A stretch of DNA of 64,000 bases from Littorina saxatilis (Eukaryota; Mollusca; Gastropoda; Littorinimorpha; Littorinidae), in the NCBI RefSeq assembly GCF_037325665.1, contig NC_090261.1, positions 68,723,498-68,787,497 on the forward strand, read 5' to 3'. Both the position numbers and the translations under genes were made by a program. The notes below the pieces were generated by a model. The model was not told the DNA's origin. It did no database searches and was given only the letters and a program-made list of their open reading frames with translations. How positions within the stretch are numbered: position 1 is the stretch's first letter; each line of letters starts with the position of its first letter. Of this stretch, positions 1 to 10,554 are shown one piece after another.

Positions 1-31
1 CAGTCAAATAGGTTGAAGGGACATGAACAAC

Positions 32-94
32 CGCCAACCAGCCAACCAGCCAACCAGCCAACCAGCCAACCAGCCAACCAGCCAACCAGCCAAC
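32..94. repeat. Octamer tandem repeat (CCAACCAG)n
   Basis: About eight head-to-tail copies of the 8-base unit CCAACCAG. It is open in one frame (repeating Q-P-T-S/A-N-Q-P) only because the unit lacks stops; there is no sign of a gene. Confidence 0.9.
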
Positions 95-167
95 CCTACT
101 TGAGAACTGTTGAACATTCTGCAAATGTTGGAGTGATTGATCCCAACGCGCTCACTGGTTGGAGACT

Positions 168-236
168 GTTGGGGCTGGGTAGCTCAGGTGGTAGAGCACT
201 GGACTTATGATCCTAGGGTTACGGGTTTGAATCTTG
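168..236 (+). mobile_element. tRNA-derived SINE head, degenerate
   Basis: The stretch has an A-box-like TAGCTCAGGTGGTAGAGC and a B-box-like GGGTTTGAATC at tRNA spacing. No acceptor stem closes it, and it has no pol III terminator directly behind it, so I read it as a SINE promoter relic and not a tRNA gene. Nothing recognisable lies between it and about position 600. Confidence 0.55.
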
Positions 237-609
237 GCCGGTGTGACGTTTTCATCTTTCGCCGTGTTGATATTTCGCTTCTCGGCCTCGTTGATCTAGT
301 ATAAACTCTACACTGAACAAAAAAACACCCTTCGATAGTACTGATGAGCGACCTTGTGTACCTTACATTCATGGGGCCAAATTTGTCCAAACAATTTGTT
401 TTATTTAACTTAGAAATTTGATTCATCTTAAAATGTTTTCCTTCTTACTCAAGGGACGTAACCACTCAGTACATGTTTTCGAAGAATTCGATATTGGGGG
501 TAAAATCTATTACATTTTACCACCAATTTTCTTCACATGCAAGAAACTGACATGCTTTTCGTCCTTAAATAATTTCACTTCTTAATGTTACCAGGAAACA
601 ACATTTCAG

Positions 610-855
610 TCTTGAGTATATGTCGAGGGGGAAATATGTACACAGGCGAAAGATGAAATCGTGACACCGGGACGGACAAGGATCGATTTTGAGTGCAGAC
701 TCAGAGACGGTATCCATGTCCCACCCCCGTGCCACCACAGTCGCACGTAAAAGACCGCGGTCATTCTGCCGTAAGTGCAAGTGGTTGGTTACTCTTAAAC
801 ACCCATACACGTTGTTATCACATCTGAAGTCGGGGTAACACCCGGGAATATGCGC
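610..855 (+). mobile_element. SINE body, family S4 (degenerate)
   Basis: The segment around GCAGACTCAGAGACGGTATC, followed by GTAAAAGACC and a cysteine-poor non-coding tail, matches the body of the better copy at 35305-35600. It also matches pieces at 7868-7995 (minus strand) and 51500-51640. The tRNA head is not recognisable in this copy. Confidence 0.55.
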
Positions 856-862
856 CTAATGG

Positions 863-930
863 TTTCTTCTTCTTCTTCTTCTTCTTCTTCTTCTGAGTTC
901 ACGGGCTGAAACTTCACCGTGAAGGCGAAA
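863..930 (-). mobile_element. SINE S1 3' end fragment with (CTT)n tail
   Basis: A (TTC)n run joined to GTTCACGGGCTGAAACTTC is the 3' end of the S1 SINE family seen intact at 20453-20833, in reverse orientation. The rest of the element is missing. The following bases to about 1608 hold nothing I recognise. Confidence 0.6.
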
Positions 931-1608
931 AACAACATTTATCGTTTGAGGCCGAACGCAGCTTCCTGTGCGCACAATCTCCAATTAACTCTCCTTGTTG
1001 TGCCTCCCGGGCCTGGACAGAGGTCAGCTGGTAATCACGAAGACACTTAAACTCTTCATGCGGTGACAACGTTCCACAATGTTCCACAATCAAAAATCTT
1101 TACCTCGGCCATGAGAACAGCACTTTACGCGGACATCATCGTCGGCTTCTTGACCTTGCTACTTCGCCATCTTGTTCCGGTACAGGAAAAAATAATTATT
1201 AGAGAAGTGGAATGTCCACGAAATGATGGCGTCGGCGTGTCTGCAATGTTGACGACAAAAAGCACTTAGTCTGAATACATACTAAGTAAAACAATCGATT
1301 TTTTTTCTCTCACGTACACTGTGCCCAAAATCTTTAAGTATAAAGTAGCTAATGGTACTGCTTTCAGTAAGAAGTGTATCGGGGGAAAGGGTGGGAACAA
1401 CTAATGACTTCATTTTCACCGCTTCTCTTCGCACCACGAATTTAACCTAATTGTTAACTGTCTAGCCTGTTGAAAACTTTTGCAACACTTTTTGTTGTTG
1501 TTCAGTGACATTCTTTGATGTTGCTGCATAATACATTCATGATATCATCCAACTTAGTTGTATGCACTAATGGAGAGACAACAATCTGTTTTGAGGAGTG
1601 AGCACACA

Positions 1609-1676
1609 CATCTACCTACACACACATACTCACACATACACGCACGCACGAACGTACGCACGCACGCACGCACGCA

Positions 1677-1744
<68 letters not shown>
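1609..1744. repeat. (CA)n microsatellite with CACG interruptions
   Basis: A long CA run, preceded by CGCACGCA-type variants. Open frames on both strands here are pure Cys-Val or Thr-His repeats and are not genes. From 1745 to 2833 no gene, RNA or repeat is recognised. Confidence 0.95.
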
Positions 1745-1748
<4 letters not shown>

Positions 1749-2833
1749 CGCACTTTTGTCAATCTGCGAAATAAGTTCTGCGAAAAATTCCCACTCTCCA
1801 CAGAAAACAGAGAGACACGAATTTGTATATGTACCCAGGTTGAAGAAAACTATTTCAAACTATTAAACTTGGTAAAAGTCTTGACAGATGATATGTGTGC
1901 ATGATTTCCATGATTATTTACACGTGAAGCACGGTATCTTAAACATCTTCTGAGTGCAGATGTTCAGAGAATAAAAACGATTCAGTGGCATCGGTGAAGA
2001 CAACTTCGCTTGATGAGTTGGCACATGTTAAGGGGATTTGGAGTGTAAAATAAATCTTGAAGCCAAAACACGTGTCAGATATCAAGGTTGAGTGCCTAAA
2101 TTGGCATAAAAAGTATGTTTGGGTACAAAAGCTGTCGCAATAAAGTTAGTGCACAGTTCACCTAGTAGTCACCAGTAATCACCAGTAATCACCAGAGATC
2201 TGTGCAGGCTGGTAATGTGGATTAAGAGTATCCGTCCACTCAGACACATACCAAACATGTGTAACCTGGCTGAATTTGTGCTGGAAAATGGGGAATTTTT
2301 AAGGTGATTTAATGTCGATTGACTTAAGGTGACCGCTACGGAATTAGTTTATCAAACAATGCCCACTGTACAAAGAGAATCAAGGCTGTAGATGTCTGAT
2401 ATGTGTCCAACTGGCAGAGTGCTCTTGGCTCCTGTAAATGCCAGGACAGACCTGTGGTTATAACATACCATGGTCAGCATGGAAAGGAAGCCGCCTCTAA
2501 AGGCTGCTTTGTCGTGTGTCTTGAACGTTAATCGTCACCCAGCTATGGCTACCAGATTTGCTTCACGTGTGGCTATCGAGTTGAAGGGAAAAATTCCAAC
2601 ACGTCAAAGCGAGAGGCTATTTACGAGTCTAGCTGGGCTATGGTCAACCTCTGATCTTTTTTGAGGGAGGCACTCGTTCCAAAATCGCTCACGCTCATCA
2701 AAAACGCCTCCGGAGTCAGATCAGAAGCCTCGAAACCCGGTCTTTCTGCAGATGTTTCACTGATCAGTTAATCTGGGAAGACGCTTATTTTTATCCCTAA
2801 ATTTTTGCATCTTTTCCCCATCCGGTTTTCTTT

Positions 2834-2897
2834 TTACATTTAGTCAAGTTTTGACTAAATGTTTTAACATAGAGGGGGAATCGAGACGAGGGTCGTG

Positions 2898-2929
<32 letters not shown>

Positions 2930-3375
2930 CTGTGTCTGTGCGTGTGTGTGTGTAGAGCGATTCAGAGTAAACTACTGAACCGATCTTTATGAAATTTTAC
3001 ATGAGAGTTCCTGGGTATGATATCCCCAGACGTTTTTTTCATTTTTTCGATAAATGTCTTTTATGACGTCATATCCGGCTTTTTGTAAAAGTTGAGGCGG
3101 CACTGTCACACCTTCATTTATCAATCAAATTGATTGAAAGTTTGGCCAAGCAATCTTCGACAAAGGCCGGACTTCGGTATTGCATTTCAGCATGTAGGCT
3201 TACAAATTAATTAATGACTTTGGTCATTAAAAATCTGAAAATTGTAATTAAATTTTTTTTATATATAAAACGATCCAAAATTACTTTTATTTTATTCTTC
3301 ATCATGTTCTGATTCCAAAAACATATAAATATGTTACATTCGGATTAAAAACAAGCTCTGAAAATTAAAAATATC
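2834..3375 (+). mobile_element. Dispersed repeat R-A, copy 1, interrupted by a LINE
   Basis: The copy starts with a short palindrome (ACATTTAGTCAAG, then CTTGACTAAATGT in mirror orientation), followed by GGGGGAATCGAGACGAGGGT, an internal (TG)n tract and an AT-rich body. The same order of blocks occurs at 6514-7370 and 56236-57153. It stops at AAAATTAAAAATA, where the LINE tail begins, so the LINE inserted into this copy. It encodes no protein and is probably a non-autonomous DNA element; I cannot assign a superfamily. Confidence 0.85.
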
Positions 3376-3398
3376 TTCTTCTTCTTCTTGTCGATCAC

Positions 3399-5603
3399 TC
3401 AGATGGAAACGCCGGTTCTCCGCGCAAATGTTGCCGTGCGCTGTAGGTCGTCCAGACTGCCATAGAGCTTCCCTTGCACCGTGGTCGCCTCCGCCCAGAT
3501 CTGGCTCCTGAGGCCATCGTGTAGTGGGCAAGTCTGCAGCAGGTGTTCCGTTGTCATGCTGCCTGTTTGACAAGGGCACCGGTCTGACTGGCCAATTCTG
3601 AACTTGGTGAAAAGGTGGTGGTTCATTCGGTTGTGGACTGTCCGCAGCCTGAATATGAGGACCTGCTCAGACCTTGTGAGCAGGTGAAAGGCGTCGTTTT
3701 TGTTGTAGTGTGGGTGCTGCTGCAACCACTTTTTGTGTTGCTTGGCCTTGATGATGGTCTTGGCTTCTTTGAAGGTGGTTGATCTGTCATTCTGGTCCTT
3801 CGTAGTGCCCTCCTTTGCCAGAGTATCTGCGGCTTCGTTGCCTAGTATGTTGCAGTGAGAGGGGACCCATTGCAGCACGACTGTGTGGGCTCTGCACAGG
3901 GAGGTCAAGGCGGATGACAGGTCATTCAGTTCTTTGTCTCTGGCAGTGTCTAAGGCCTGCAGGACTGACTTTGCGTCGCTGAAGAACACAACGTTGTTGG
4001 AGGAGAGTGGACTGTGCTCAATGTGGGCTGCACCTGTCTGGAGCGCTACTGCTTCAGCCTTGAAGTTGGTGGAGTAGAGGCCGGTAGCGAGGGAGATGTG
4101 TTCTTCTTCTCGACCTCCTGGGTACTTTATGTAGATTCCGGCACCACCACTTCTGACAGCCTGGTCGGCAGATCCGTCAGTGTATACATGAGTCCATTGG
4201 CGTTGGGGGTAGGAGTTGTGGATGTGTTCAATGGTGAGAGACTTCAGTTCAGCACAGCTCTGGGAGTCTTTCTTGCCAACGCCAGGAATACTGCAGCGTA
4301 TCTGGGGTCTTCCTTCATCACTCCAGCTGGGGTTTTCAAGGCATAGGGGGATATCTTTGGGTTGCTGGTCCAGGATATCTTGGTGTCTCCTTTCCAACAC
4401 CCTCGTCTGGTGGATGAAGCTTCCTCTCTTCAGTCTTCCTTTTGTTGGTTGGCACAGTCTGTCTTTCATGGGGTGAGTTGGCAGTCGTTTGAATTTAGCT
4501 GCCTGGGTGAGGAGTTTGGTGTCCCTTCTGTCTTCCATGGGCTCAAGGCCCATGGTGTTTTCCAGCTCTTGGATAGGGGTTGACCGCATGGCGCCAGTGA
4601 TGATTCTGGCCGCCTGGTTCTGCACCTTGCTGACTCTGTCAAAATTTGACTTGGTTGCTGTGCCCCATGTTGTCACTCCGTACTCAAGTACTGGTCTGAC
4701 GCTGCCCACGTACATCTTCTTGAGGATTGCTGCATCTGCGCCCCACGTTGTGCCAGTTAGCTTTTTCATTAGTGCTAACCTTAGCTTGGCTCTGGCTTCG
4801 ACTTTCTCTGTCTGCTGTTTCCAGGTGAGTCGCCTGTCAAAGGTCACGCCAAGGTACGTGGGGGTGTTGTCAGCCTGCAGCGTCTGTCCGCAGAGCTTGA
4901 GGTTGGCCTTCAGTTCTTTCGGGGACAGACTAAAGATCGTGTGAGTGGTCTTCCTGGTGTTGATGTTGACGAGCCACTTCTTTGTCCAGTCCTCAAGCAC
5001 TTTCAGCGCCTCTTGCATCCTGTAGTTTGCTGTTGTGATGTGCTCTTCTGAGCACCAGAGTGCAAGATCGTCCGCGTAGATGGCTCCATGGACATTTCGA
5101 GGGAGGTCCTTGACGATGTCGTTGATGAAGACTAGGAACAAGGTGGGGCTGAGGACTCCACCCTGTGGGACTCCGTCTTTCAGCGTCTTCTTCCGGCTGT
5201 ACTGCCCGCTTACATGGACTTTTGCTTTCCTGTTGTTCAAGTACTGGCAAATCCACTGGAACATACATCCGGCCACGCCACTCTTCTGGAGCTTCAGCTT
5301 CAGCCCTTCCTTCCAGACCTTGTCAAAGGCCTTCTCCATGTCAATCCAGATCGTCAGGGTGTGTTTCTTGTCCTGGTAGCCATCTTCGATCTTCTGGGCG
5401 ATGTATGTCACCTGGTCCTCGGTCGAGCGATGTTGCCTGAAGCCGGCCTGTTCTGGAGAAAAGGTGTTGTTCTTCTCCAGATGCCAAGTGAGCCTGGTGT
5501 TGATCAGCCGTTCCATGAGTTTGCCCACGCAGCTAGTGAGGCTGATGGGTCTGTATGAGTCCACCTTCGCTCGGTCTTTGCGCTTCTTGTGGATCGGGGC
5601 CAT
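3399..5603 (-). CDS. LINE ORF2 C-terminal part: reverse transcriptase and RNase H
   Basis: Seen over 734 residues counted from the first Met after an internal stop: RT motif DMEKAFD at 88-94, GVPQGGVLSP at 144-153, catalytic YADD at 176-179, and an RT thumb to about 330. RNase H follows with YTDGSA (Asp476), Glu517, Asp543 and Asp593 in GNEAAD, so all four acidic residues are present. A C-terminal zinc-like motif uses Cys676, Cys678, His687 and Cys692. Known: in this LINE group the RT copies element RNA at the target and RNase H removes the RNA strand. The Met at 5603 is only the first one after the stop; the natural protein would have begun further upstream. The frame is otherwise intact to its stop, so the copy is recent. 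Confidence 0.85.
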   Translation of the reverse strand: MAPIHKKRKDRAKVDSYRPISLTSCVGKLMERLINTRLTWHLEKNNTFSPEQAGFRQHRSTEDQVTYIAQKIEDGYQDKKHTLTIWIDMEKAFDKVWKEGLKLKLQKSGVAGCMFQWICQYLNNRKAKVHVSGQYSRKKTLKDGVPQGGVLSPTLFLVFINDIVKDLPRNVHGAIYADDLALWCSEEHITTANYRMQEALKVLEDWTKKWLVNINTRKTTHTIFSLSPKELKANLKLCGQTLQADNTPTYLGVTFDRRLTWKQQTEKVEARAKLRLALMKKLTGTTWGADAAILKKMYVGSVRPVLEYGVTTWGTATKSNFDRVSKVQNQAARIITGAMRSTPIQELENTMGLEPMEDRRDTKLLTQAAKFKRLPTHPMKDRLCQPTKGRLKRGSFIHQTRVLERRHQDILDQQPKDIPLCLENPSWSDEGRPQIRCSIPGVGKKDSQSCAELKSLTIEHIHNSYPQRQWTHVYTDGSADQAVRSGGAGIYIKYPGGREEEHISLATGLYSTNFKAEAVALQTGAAHIEHSPLSSNNVVFFSDAKSVLQALDTARDKELNDLSSALTSLCRAHTVVLQWVPSHCNILGNEAADTLAKEGTTKDQNDRSTTFKEAKTIIKAKQHKKWLQQHPHYNKNDAFHLLTRSEQVLIFRLRTVHNRMNHHLFTKFRIGQSDRCPCQTGSMTTEHLLQTCPLHDGLRSQIWAEATTVQGKLYGSLDDLQRTATFARRTGVSI

Positions 5604-6035
5604 ATCAGCTTCTCGTCAGACTTGCGGGACATGGCCAGTCTTCCAGCTGTTGTTGTAGAGCTTCAGTAGCTGTGTTTTTGCCCTTGTGCCTAAATGTAGA
5701 AGCATTTCGTTGGTGATCTTGTCTGGCCCTGGCGACTTTCTTTCATGCAAGGCTTTCATGGCATCTGCCAGCTCCTGATGGTTGAACGGCTTGTTCATGT
5801 GTTCCTCTGGCTGATGCTCATTGGAGGTTCTTCTCTCCTCCTGTATCTCTGCTCTTCTTTCTTCTGGTACAGTGATGTTGCTGACTTTCTCGTAGTTGTC
5901 AATGAAAAGGTTGGCAGCCTTTCTTCCTGTCAGCAACTCTTGGCCCTGCGAGATGGTGATTGTCGCTGCTCTTGTGTCGTCGCCGTTCATGGCTTTCGTC
6001 AGCTTCCACAGCATAGCGAGAACTATAATGTACAC
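5604..6035 (-). pseudogene. Upstream part of the same LINE RT, separated by one nonsense codon
   Basis: This stretch is in the same frame as the RT below it. It includes the pre-RT motif ERKSPGPDKITNEMLLHLG and ends Q-V-stop-R-E-A-D-M-A-P-I-H. The stop is TGA at 5616-5618, where related LINEs have Trp (TGG), so one G-to-A change probably closed the frame. No other break is seen between about 6020 and 3399. The left edge of the element, around 6020-6035, is not sharply defined. Confidence 0.8.
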
Positions 6036-6105
6036 ATGTGGTGCGCTTTCGACCCAGAACCGCGCAATGCTACCAGTGTTTGCGGAAACCGGGAATTCCA
6101 GTGTT

Positions 6106-6480
6106 TCCTTCTTCTTCTTCTTTGGCGTTCATGGGCTGAATCTCCCACGTACACTCCTATTTTTGACCCGGGAAGGATTGGGGTTTTTTTAACACCCGTC
6201 TTTACCCATCGTATTTACCCCGCCATTTAGGCAGCCATGCGCCGATTTCGGGGGATGCATGTTTCTATAACACGCCGAACTTTGACATGGATTACAGCAT
6301 CTTTAGTTTCTGCGCGCACTTTCTTGGTCTTGTACTCACAAGGCGAATGGGGATAAGGCACTTGCAGGTCTGCACATAAGTTGACCTCGGAGATGGGAAA
6401 TGTCTTCACCCTTAACCCACCAGGCGCGGTCAGGATTCGAACACTCAACCTTTCATTTTGCATGAGAGGTCGGCGTCTTA
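6106..6480 (-). mobile_element. SINE S1 body with a different tRNA head
   Basis: From 6106 the sequence follows the S1 body: (CTT)n, GGCGTTCATGGGCTGAA, CCCCGCCATTTAGGCAGCCA, a cysteine-like TTTCTATAACACGCCGAAC block. The tRNA-like head at 6425-6480, read on the minus strand (TAGTGGATAAGACG and GTTCGAATCC), is not the head used by the copies at 20453, 23862 and 55649. The rest of the body is diverged, suggesting an older copy. Confidence 0.7.
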
Positions 6481-6513
6481 TCCACTAGGTCATTTCATTC
6501 GTCACTCCACTTT

Positions 6514-7370
6514 TTACATTTAGTCAAGTTTTGACTAAATGTTTTAACGTAGAGGGGGGAATCGAGACGAGGGTCGTGGTGTATGTGTGTCTGTGTGTCT
6601 GTGTGTGTGTGTAGAGCGATTCAGACTAAACTACTGGACCGATCTTTATTAAATTTGACATGAGAGTTCCTGGGTATGAAATCCCCAGACGTTTTTTTCA
6701 TTTTTTCGATAAATGTCTTTTATGACGTCATATCCGGCTTTTCGTGAAAGTTGAGGCGGCACTGTCACGCTCTCATTTTTCAACCAAATTGGTTGAAATT
6801 TTGGTCAAGTAATCTTCGACGAAGCCCGGACTTCGGTATTGCATTTCAGCTTGGTGGCTTAAAAATTAATTAATGACTTTGGTCATTAAAAATCTGAAAA
6901 TTGTAAAAAAAATATTTTTTTTATAAAACGATCCAAATTTAGGTTCATCTTATTCCCCATCATTTTCTGATTCCAAAAACATATACATATGTTATATTTG
7001 GATTAAAAACAAGCTCTGAAAATTAAAAATATAAAAATTATTATCAAAATTAAATTGTCCAAATCAATTTAAAAACACTTTCATCTTATTCCTTGTCGGT
7101 TCCTGATTCCAAAAACATATAGATATGATATGTTTGGATTGAAAACACGCTCAGAAAGTTAAAACGAAGAGTGGTACAGAAAAGCGTGCTATCCTTCTCA
7201 GCGCAAGTACTACCCCGCTCTTCTTGTCAATTTCACTGCCTTTGCCGTGCGCGGTGGACTGACGATGCTACGAGTATACGGTCTTGCTGCGTTGCATTGC
7301 GTTCAGTTTCATTCTGTGAGTTCGACAGCTACTTGACTAAATGTTGTATTTTCGCCTTACGCGACTTGTT
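6514..7370 (+). mobile_element. Dispersed repeat R-A, copy 2, full length
   Basis: The copy begins with the palindrome around ACATTTAGTCAAG, contains a (TG)n tract and the block TATGACGTCATATCCGGC, and ends CTTGACTAAATG, then CGCCTTACGCGACTTGTT. The end holds a small hairpin (GCG-CTTAC-type). It is about 857 bp without an ORF. The left CATTTAGTCAAG and right CTTGACTAAATG form a subterminal inverted pair. A Helitron reading was considered because of the 3' hairpin, but the CTRR end is not there. Confidence 0.85.
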
Positions 7371-7371
7371 T

Positions 7372-7765
7372 TCGTTTCTTTTATCATCATCTGTGAAGAT
7401 TGATGAGATAGAAATGATGATAATGTGGATGCAATTGAGACTACGTGTTGAAGGGAAAAATTCACAGACCGAGAACTGCTGCATCTGCGGTGTTGGCCAG
7501 GTAGTTGCGGGTTGGCGCAAACTGGAGTAAATGACACTCGGCTGTCAGTGTGGTCCCAGCCTTTTCTATTAGAACCATAGCACTTCCACAATTGGGAAAA
7601 GCCGGCCGTAGCCCGTAAAACCCAAATGACTCTGATGGGATTCAAACCGACGACCTCCCGGTCCACGATAGCTATTGATTTTAAGTATATGTCCAAGTGA
7701 GAGGATGCTCTTAATTCCCTGTGAAAGCCTGGGGAGATCTGTGACGAGATTAACAAGAGAGAAGA
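7372..7765 (-). mobile_element. Probable tRNA-derived SINE, minus strand
   Basis: On the minus strand a B-box-like GGTCGTCGGTTTGAATCCC (7640-7660) is followed by a body with GACAGCCGAGTGTC and a tail rich in GATGATGAT / AAAAG at 7375-7410. It abuts the end of repeat R-A copy 2. The body resembles, in part, the S3 SINE at 12436. Family assignment is uncertain. Confidence 0.45.
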
Positions 7766-7867
7766 GAATTTGTATTGTCCTACAGGCTAAATATTTCGCC
7801 TCTTAAGGACAAGATATATGGGTTATACCATTATTCGAGTTTTACGCCCTCTCGGCTTTTGATGAGA

Positions 7868-7995
7868 TACACAAGTGTATGCGTGTTTAGGTAGTATCAG
7901 CCATCTGCACTTATGGCATAATGACCGAGGTCTTTTACGTGCCACTGTGGTGACACGGGGGTGGGACATGGATACCGTATTTGGGTCTGCACATA
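7868..7995 (-). mobile_element. SINE S4 body fragment
   Basis: Read on the minus strand, the segment contains GCAGACCCAAATACGGTATC, CCATGTCCCACCCCCGTGTC and GGCACGTAAAAGACC, the same order as in the S4 copies at 610 and 35305. It ends where the GA-rich microsatellite begins, so that microsatellite may have started in or beside this SINE. Confidence 0.55.
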
Positions 7996-8018
7996 AAGTT
8001 GACCGAGAGAGAGAGAGG

Positions 8019-8070
<52 letters not shown>

Positions 8071-8081
8071 GAGAGAGAGGG

Positions 8082-8150
<69 letters not shown>

Positions 8151-8270
8151 GGGGAGGGTACACACACAGAGACCGAGAAACAGAGAGACAGAGGGGGGAG
8201 GGAGAGAGAGAAGGTGTGAGGACAAGAGAGGGAGAGGGAAGGCGGGAGGGACGGAGGGAGGAAAGGAGAC

Positions 8271-8306
<36 letters not shown>

Positions 8307-8340
8307 TCAGGCAGGCAGATAGACAGATAGACAGACAGAA
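7996..8340. repeat. (GA)n, (GAGG)n and (GACA)n compound microsatellite
   Basis: An uninterrupted purine-rich run passes from GA repeats to GGGA variants, then to GACAGACA repeats and CAGGCAGATAGA variants. Open frames on both strands (Arg-Glu or Ser-Leu repeats) are artefacts. From 8341 to 9190 I see nothing further. Confidence 0.95.
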
Positions 8341-9189
8341 AAAGAAAAACACACATTCAGACAGACATGGATGCAGAGTTAGTGCATGTATTTGTTTATA
8401 TATAACCGTCAGCGTACTTTTAACCCAGTAGTGGCCGCTAGCTTGGTCTTATTACTAAAGTACGGTAAGTGCTCGATCAATCAGTAGATTAATCCTAGAT
8501 TCAGCCACAAAGGACAGCTAAGTACAGACAAGACATCAGACAAAAACAAAAATAGTCAGACAATTGTTATCGATTTACACTATGCTTGGTACCGAAATCA
8601 TCCATTTAGTATAAGTAAATATCCCATGACCTCCCTTCTTTGTCTCTGTTACTTCAGTATGGGTATATATGTTGTATTTTTATAGCTCAATAAATACATC
8701 ATGGACTCCAAAAAATATATGATAGTGCAGATTCCGATTTGGGCAAAGAACTACTTTCCTCCCGACCTTTGACCTCGCGCCGAACAATGTGACACATTTG
8801 TATGAAGTTCCAAAATCGTATTGCACGACTCAGAAAACCATATCAGTTGCACGCAAAAATGAATCTCAGAACTGATCTGATGTATGGGATGCAATAAACA
8901 AACGTTTCTTTCATTATGAAAGCAATGCAGATCGAAAAAAAACGAACATTCAACTTACAAGATACCCAGATGCTAGCGAACCAAAACAAAAACACGAGTA
9001 CCCTCCCTTGCATCGTTAGCAGACGACTTTTGAGAGTCTGTCAGTAATGTGTTTGGTGTGCGTCTTCAGTTTCTCTGGCAGTGTCGGTGTGGGAACTGAC
9101 AGAAGCTAGGGAGCACAGATAATAGAAGCCCTGTCACATAGACTAATCACACAATCAATACACATTTGGCTCATGTTTTAAATGACAGT

Positions 9190-9475
9190 TTCGAGTTTGT
9201 TAGTCAAACTCAAAGCAACAACACTATCACTGGTGACATGCGTAGCGAGACCGAGAAGCGTCCTTACCTGGCACGGTTTGGCTTCGCTATCAAACATTGG
9301 CTGTTTCACGTGTTTTGCGAGCAAGTCTACTCTTTTGCCTGGCTCTGCAGTAAGTCCACATTGGCGATGAAGGTATCCAAGAACTTAACATGTGTGTATT
9401 TTTCCGTAATCCAGTCATATTCCTTCAAAATGCAATCAATCGGCGGTGACAGACGTGTCAGCAATTCGCGACTTC
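9190..9475 (-). other. Coding-like minus-strand segment, unrecognised
   Basis: Two open stretches lie back to back in different frames. Around 9462-9325 one reads with ELLTRLSPPIDC, then LKEYDWITEKYTHVKFLD, ending in TAG. From about 9345 to 9190 the next frame reads KRVDLLAKHVKQPMFD and on to LSLTNKLETVI and a stop. The amino-acid mix and codon choice look protein-like, and a one-base shift near 9325-9345 would explain the break. I do not recognise a family. It could be a decayed gene or mobile-element fragment, or chance. No gene structure around it supports expression. Confidence 0.25.
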
Positions 9476-10026
9476 AACTCGGTCCCGTTTTCCTCACACC
9501 CATACCAGTTTAGGTTCATCCATCCAAACACACTCGCAAAACAGTTTATCACGTAGATACATTTCAAATAGGGAGCAAATGGTTAAATCTAAACCTACAT
9601 ATTTGTTCCCTAAAATTTGCTTCTCTGTCAATAAGCCTAATTGTATAATAACACGTTCGAGAAAAACAACGTGGAATCGATTCTGAATCGAGTAAGCCAA
9701 ATGGGTCCCAAACCCGTTTCGCCCGTTCTGCCGACCTGAAACGCAAAACAAAAGAATTGTGCGCTTCAACTAAATTAATTTTTATACGACTTCATTACTT
9801 TCTTGCAACTTATGAACCTTTACTTAAAGCTTTTAAATGGTCTGAAAGTAGTGTTACCGCGTACTTATCGATGCACTCATTCGTTTTATTTTTTCAGCGA
9901 CGGTCACTTAGTTTAAGGTTGCAAAAGGGCTAAGTCTCGCTGGCACCACTGTTTTACAGTCCACAGATCGCAACAGTGCCGCTAGTAGTCTACACTTTGT
10001 GTTTGATGGTAGAATGGGATATACAG

Positions 10027-10188
10027 ATTACAACACTCGAGGTTTTTTATATGGCTTGTATTTCAGTCAAGACCCAGCGGGAATATCAAGCGAGAGCCAC
10101 TCGCCAGAGGCTCGTGTCTCCCGATGATATTCATCCGCTGGGTCTTGACTGAAATACAAGCCATATAAAAAACTACTCGTGTTGTAAC
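10027..10188. mobile_element. Hairpin MITE
   Basis: The left arm (ATGGCTTGTATTTCAGTCAA) is mirrored near-perfectly by the right arm (TTGACTGAAATACAAGCCAT). Arms are about 60 bp around a spacer of about 37 bp that itself holds a GAGCC / GGCTC pair. Tips read ATTACAAC and GTTGTAAC. No ORF; a non-autonomous foldback element. Confidence 0.85.
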
Positions 10189-10287
10189 CTATACGTATAT
10201 AAGATATATATATATACAAAAATAAACGTTCTAGCGGTCGTTGCTTTATGTTGTTGATGGCCACTCTCATCCGGTGTCAAGGACGGT

Positions 10288-10352
10288 ACCCGTAATACTC
10301 GTAATACCCGTAATACCCATAATAACTCGTAATACCCGTAATACCCGTAATA
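10288..10352. repeat. Short minisatellite of GTAATACCC units
   Basis: About seven 9-10 base units of the type GTAATACCC, with CATAATAACTC variants. Confidence 0.85.
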
Positions 10353-10554
10353 CCCGATCAGAGAGCCAGCATAGAGGGAATAATGCATGGTGCTGGACCC
10401 TGTTGAAGACACTGACCTCTCGACAACAGGTGCCTTCTGGGTGAAAGATCAATTTTTGTTTTGTTGTTATTCAAGGATGTGGCAGCATCATGACCTGAAG
10501 GCCTTCCTTAATTGGGCCTGAAGTTCACTTCGCAAAACTTCGCCGCGAATGTAC

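Larger units (their letters stand above)
3376..6035 (-). mobile_element. 5'-truncated non-LTR retrotransposon (RT plus RNase H)
   Basis: The element runs on the minus strand. Its ORF carries reverse transcriptase, RNase H and a C-terminal CCHC-like motif, and it ends in a short 3' UTR with an (AAG)n tail at 3376-3390. An RNase H domain behind the RT, without an LTR, points to the I/R1-type group (I, Nimb, Ingi and relatives); the clade call is from memory. The 5' part (ORF1, endonuclease and the start of the RT) is absent upstream of about 6035. It lies inside repeat R-A copy 1 and is therefore younger than that copy. Confidence 0.92.

Noticed and set aside
3883-5658. Plus-strand open frames opposite the LINE
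   Set aside because: Shadows of the minus-strand RT/RNase H frame without their own motifs.
6514-7370. Helitron, because of the hairpin near the 3' end
   Set aside because: The terminal CTRR and 5' TC are not found, and the ends pair as inverted repeats.
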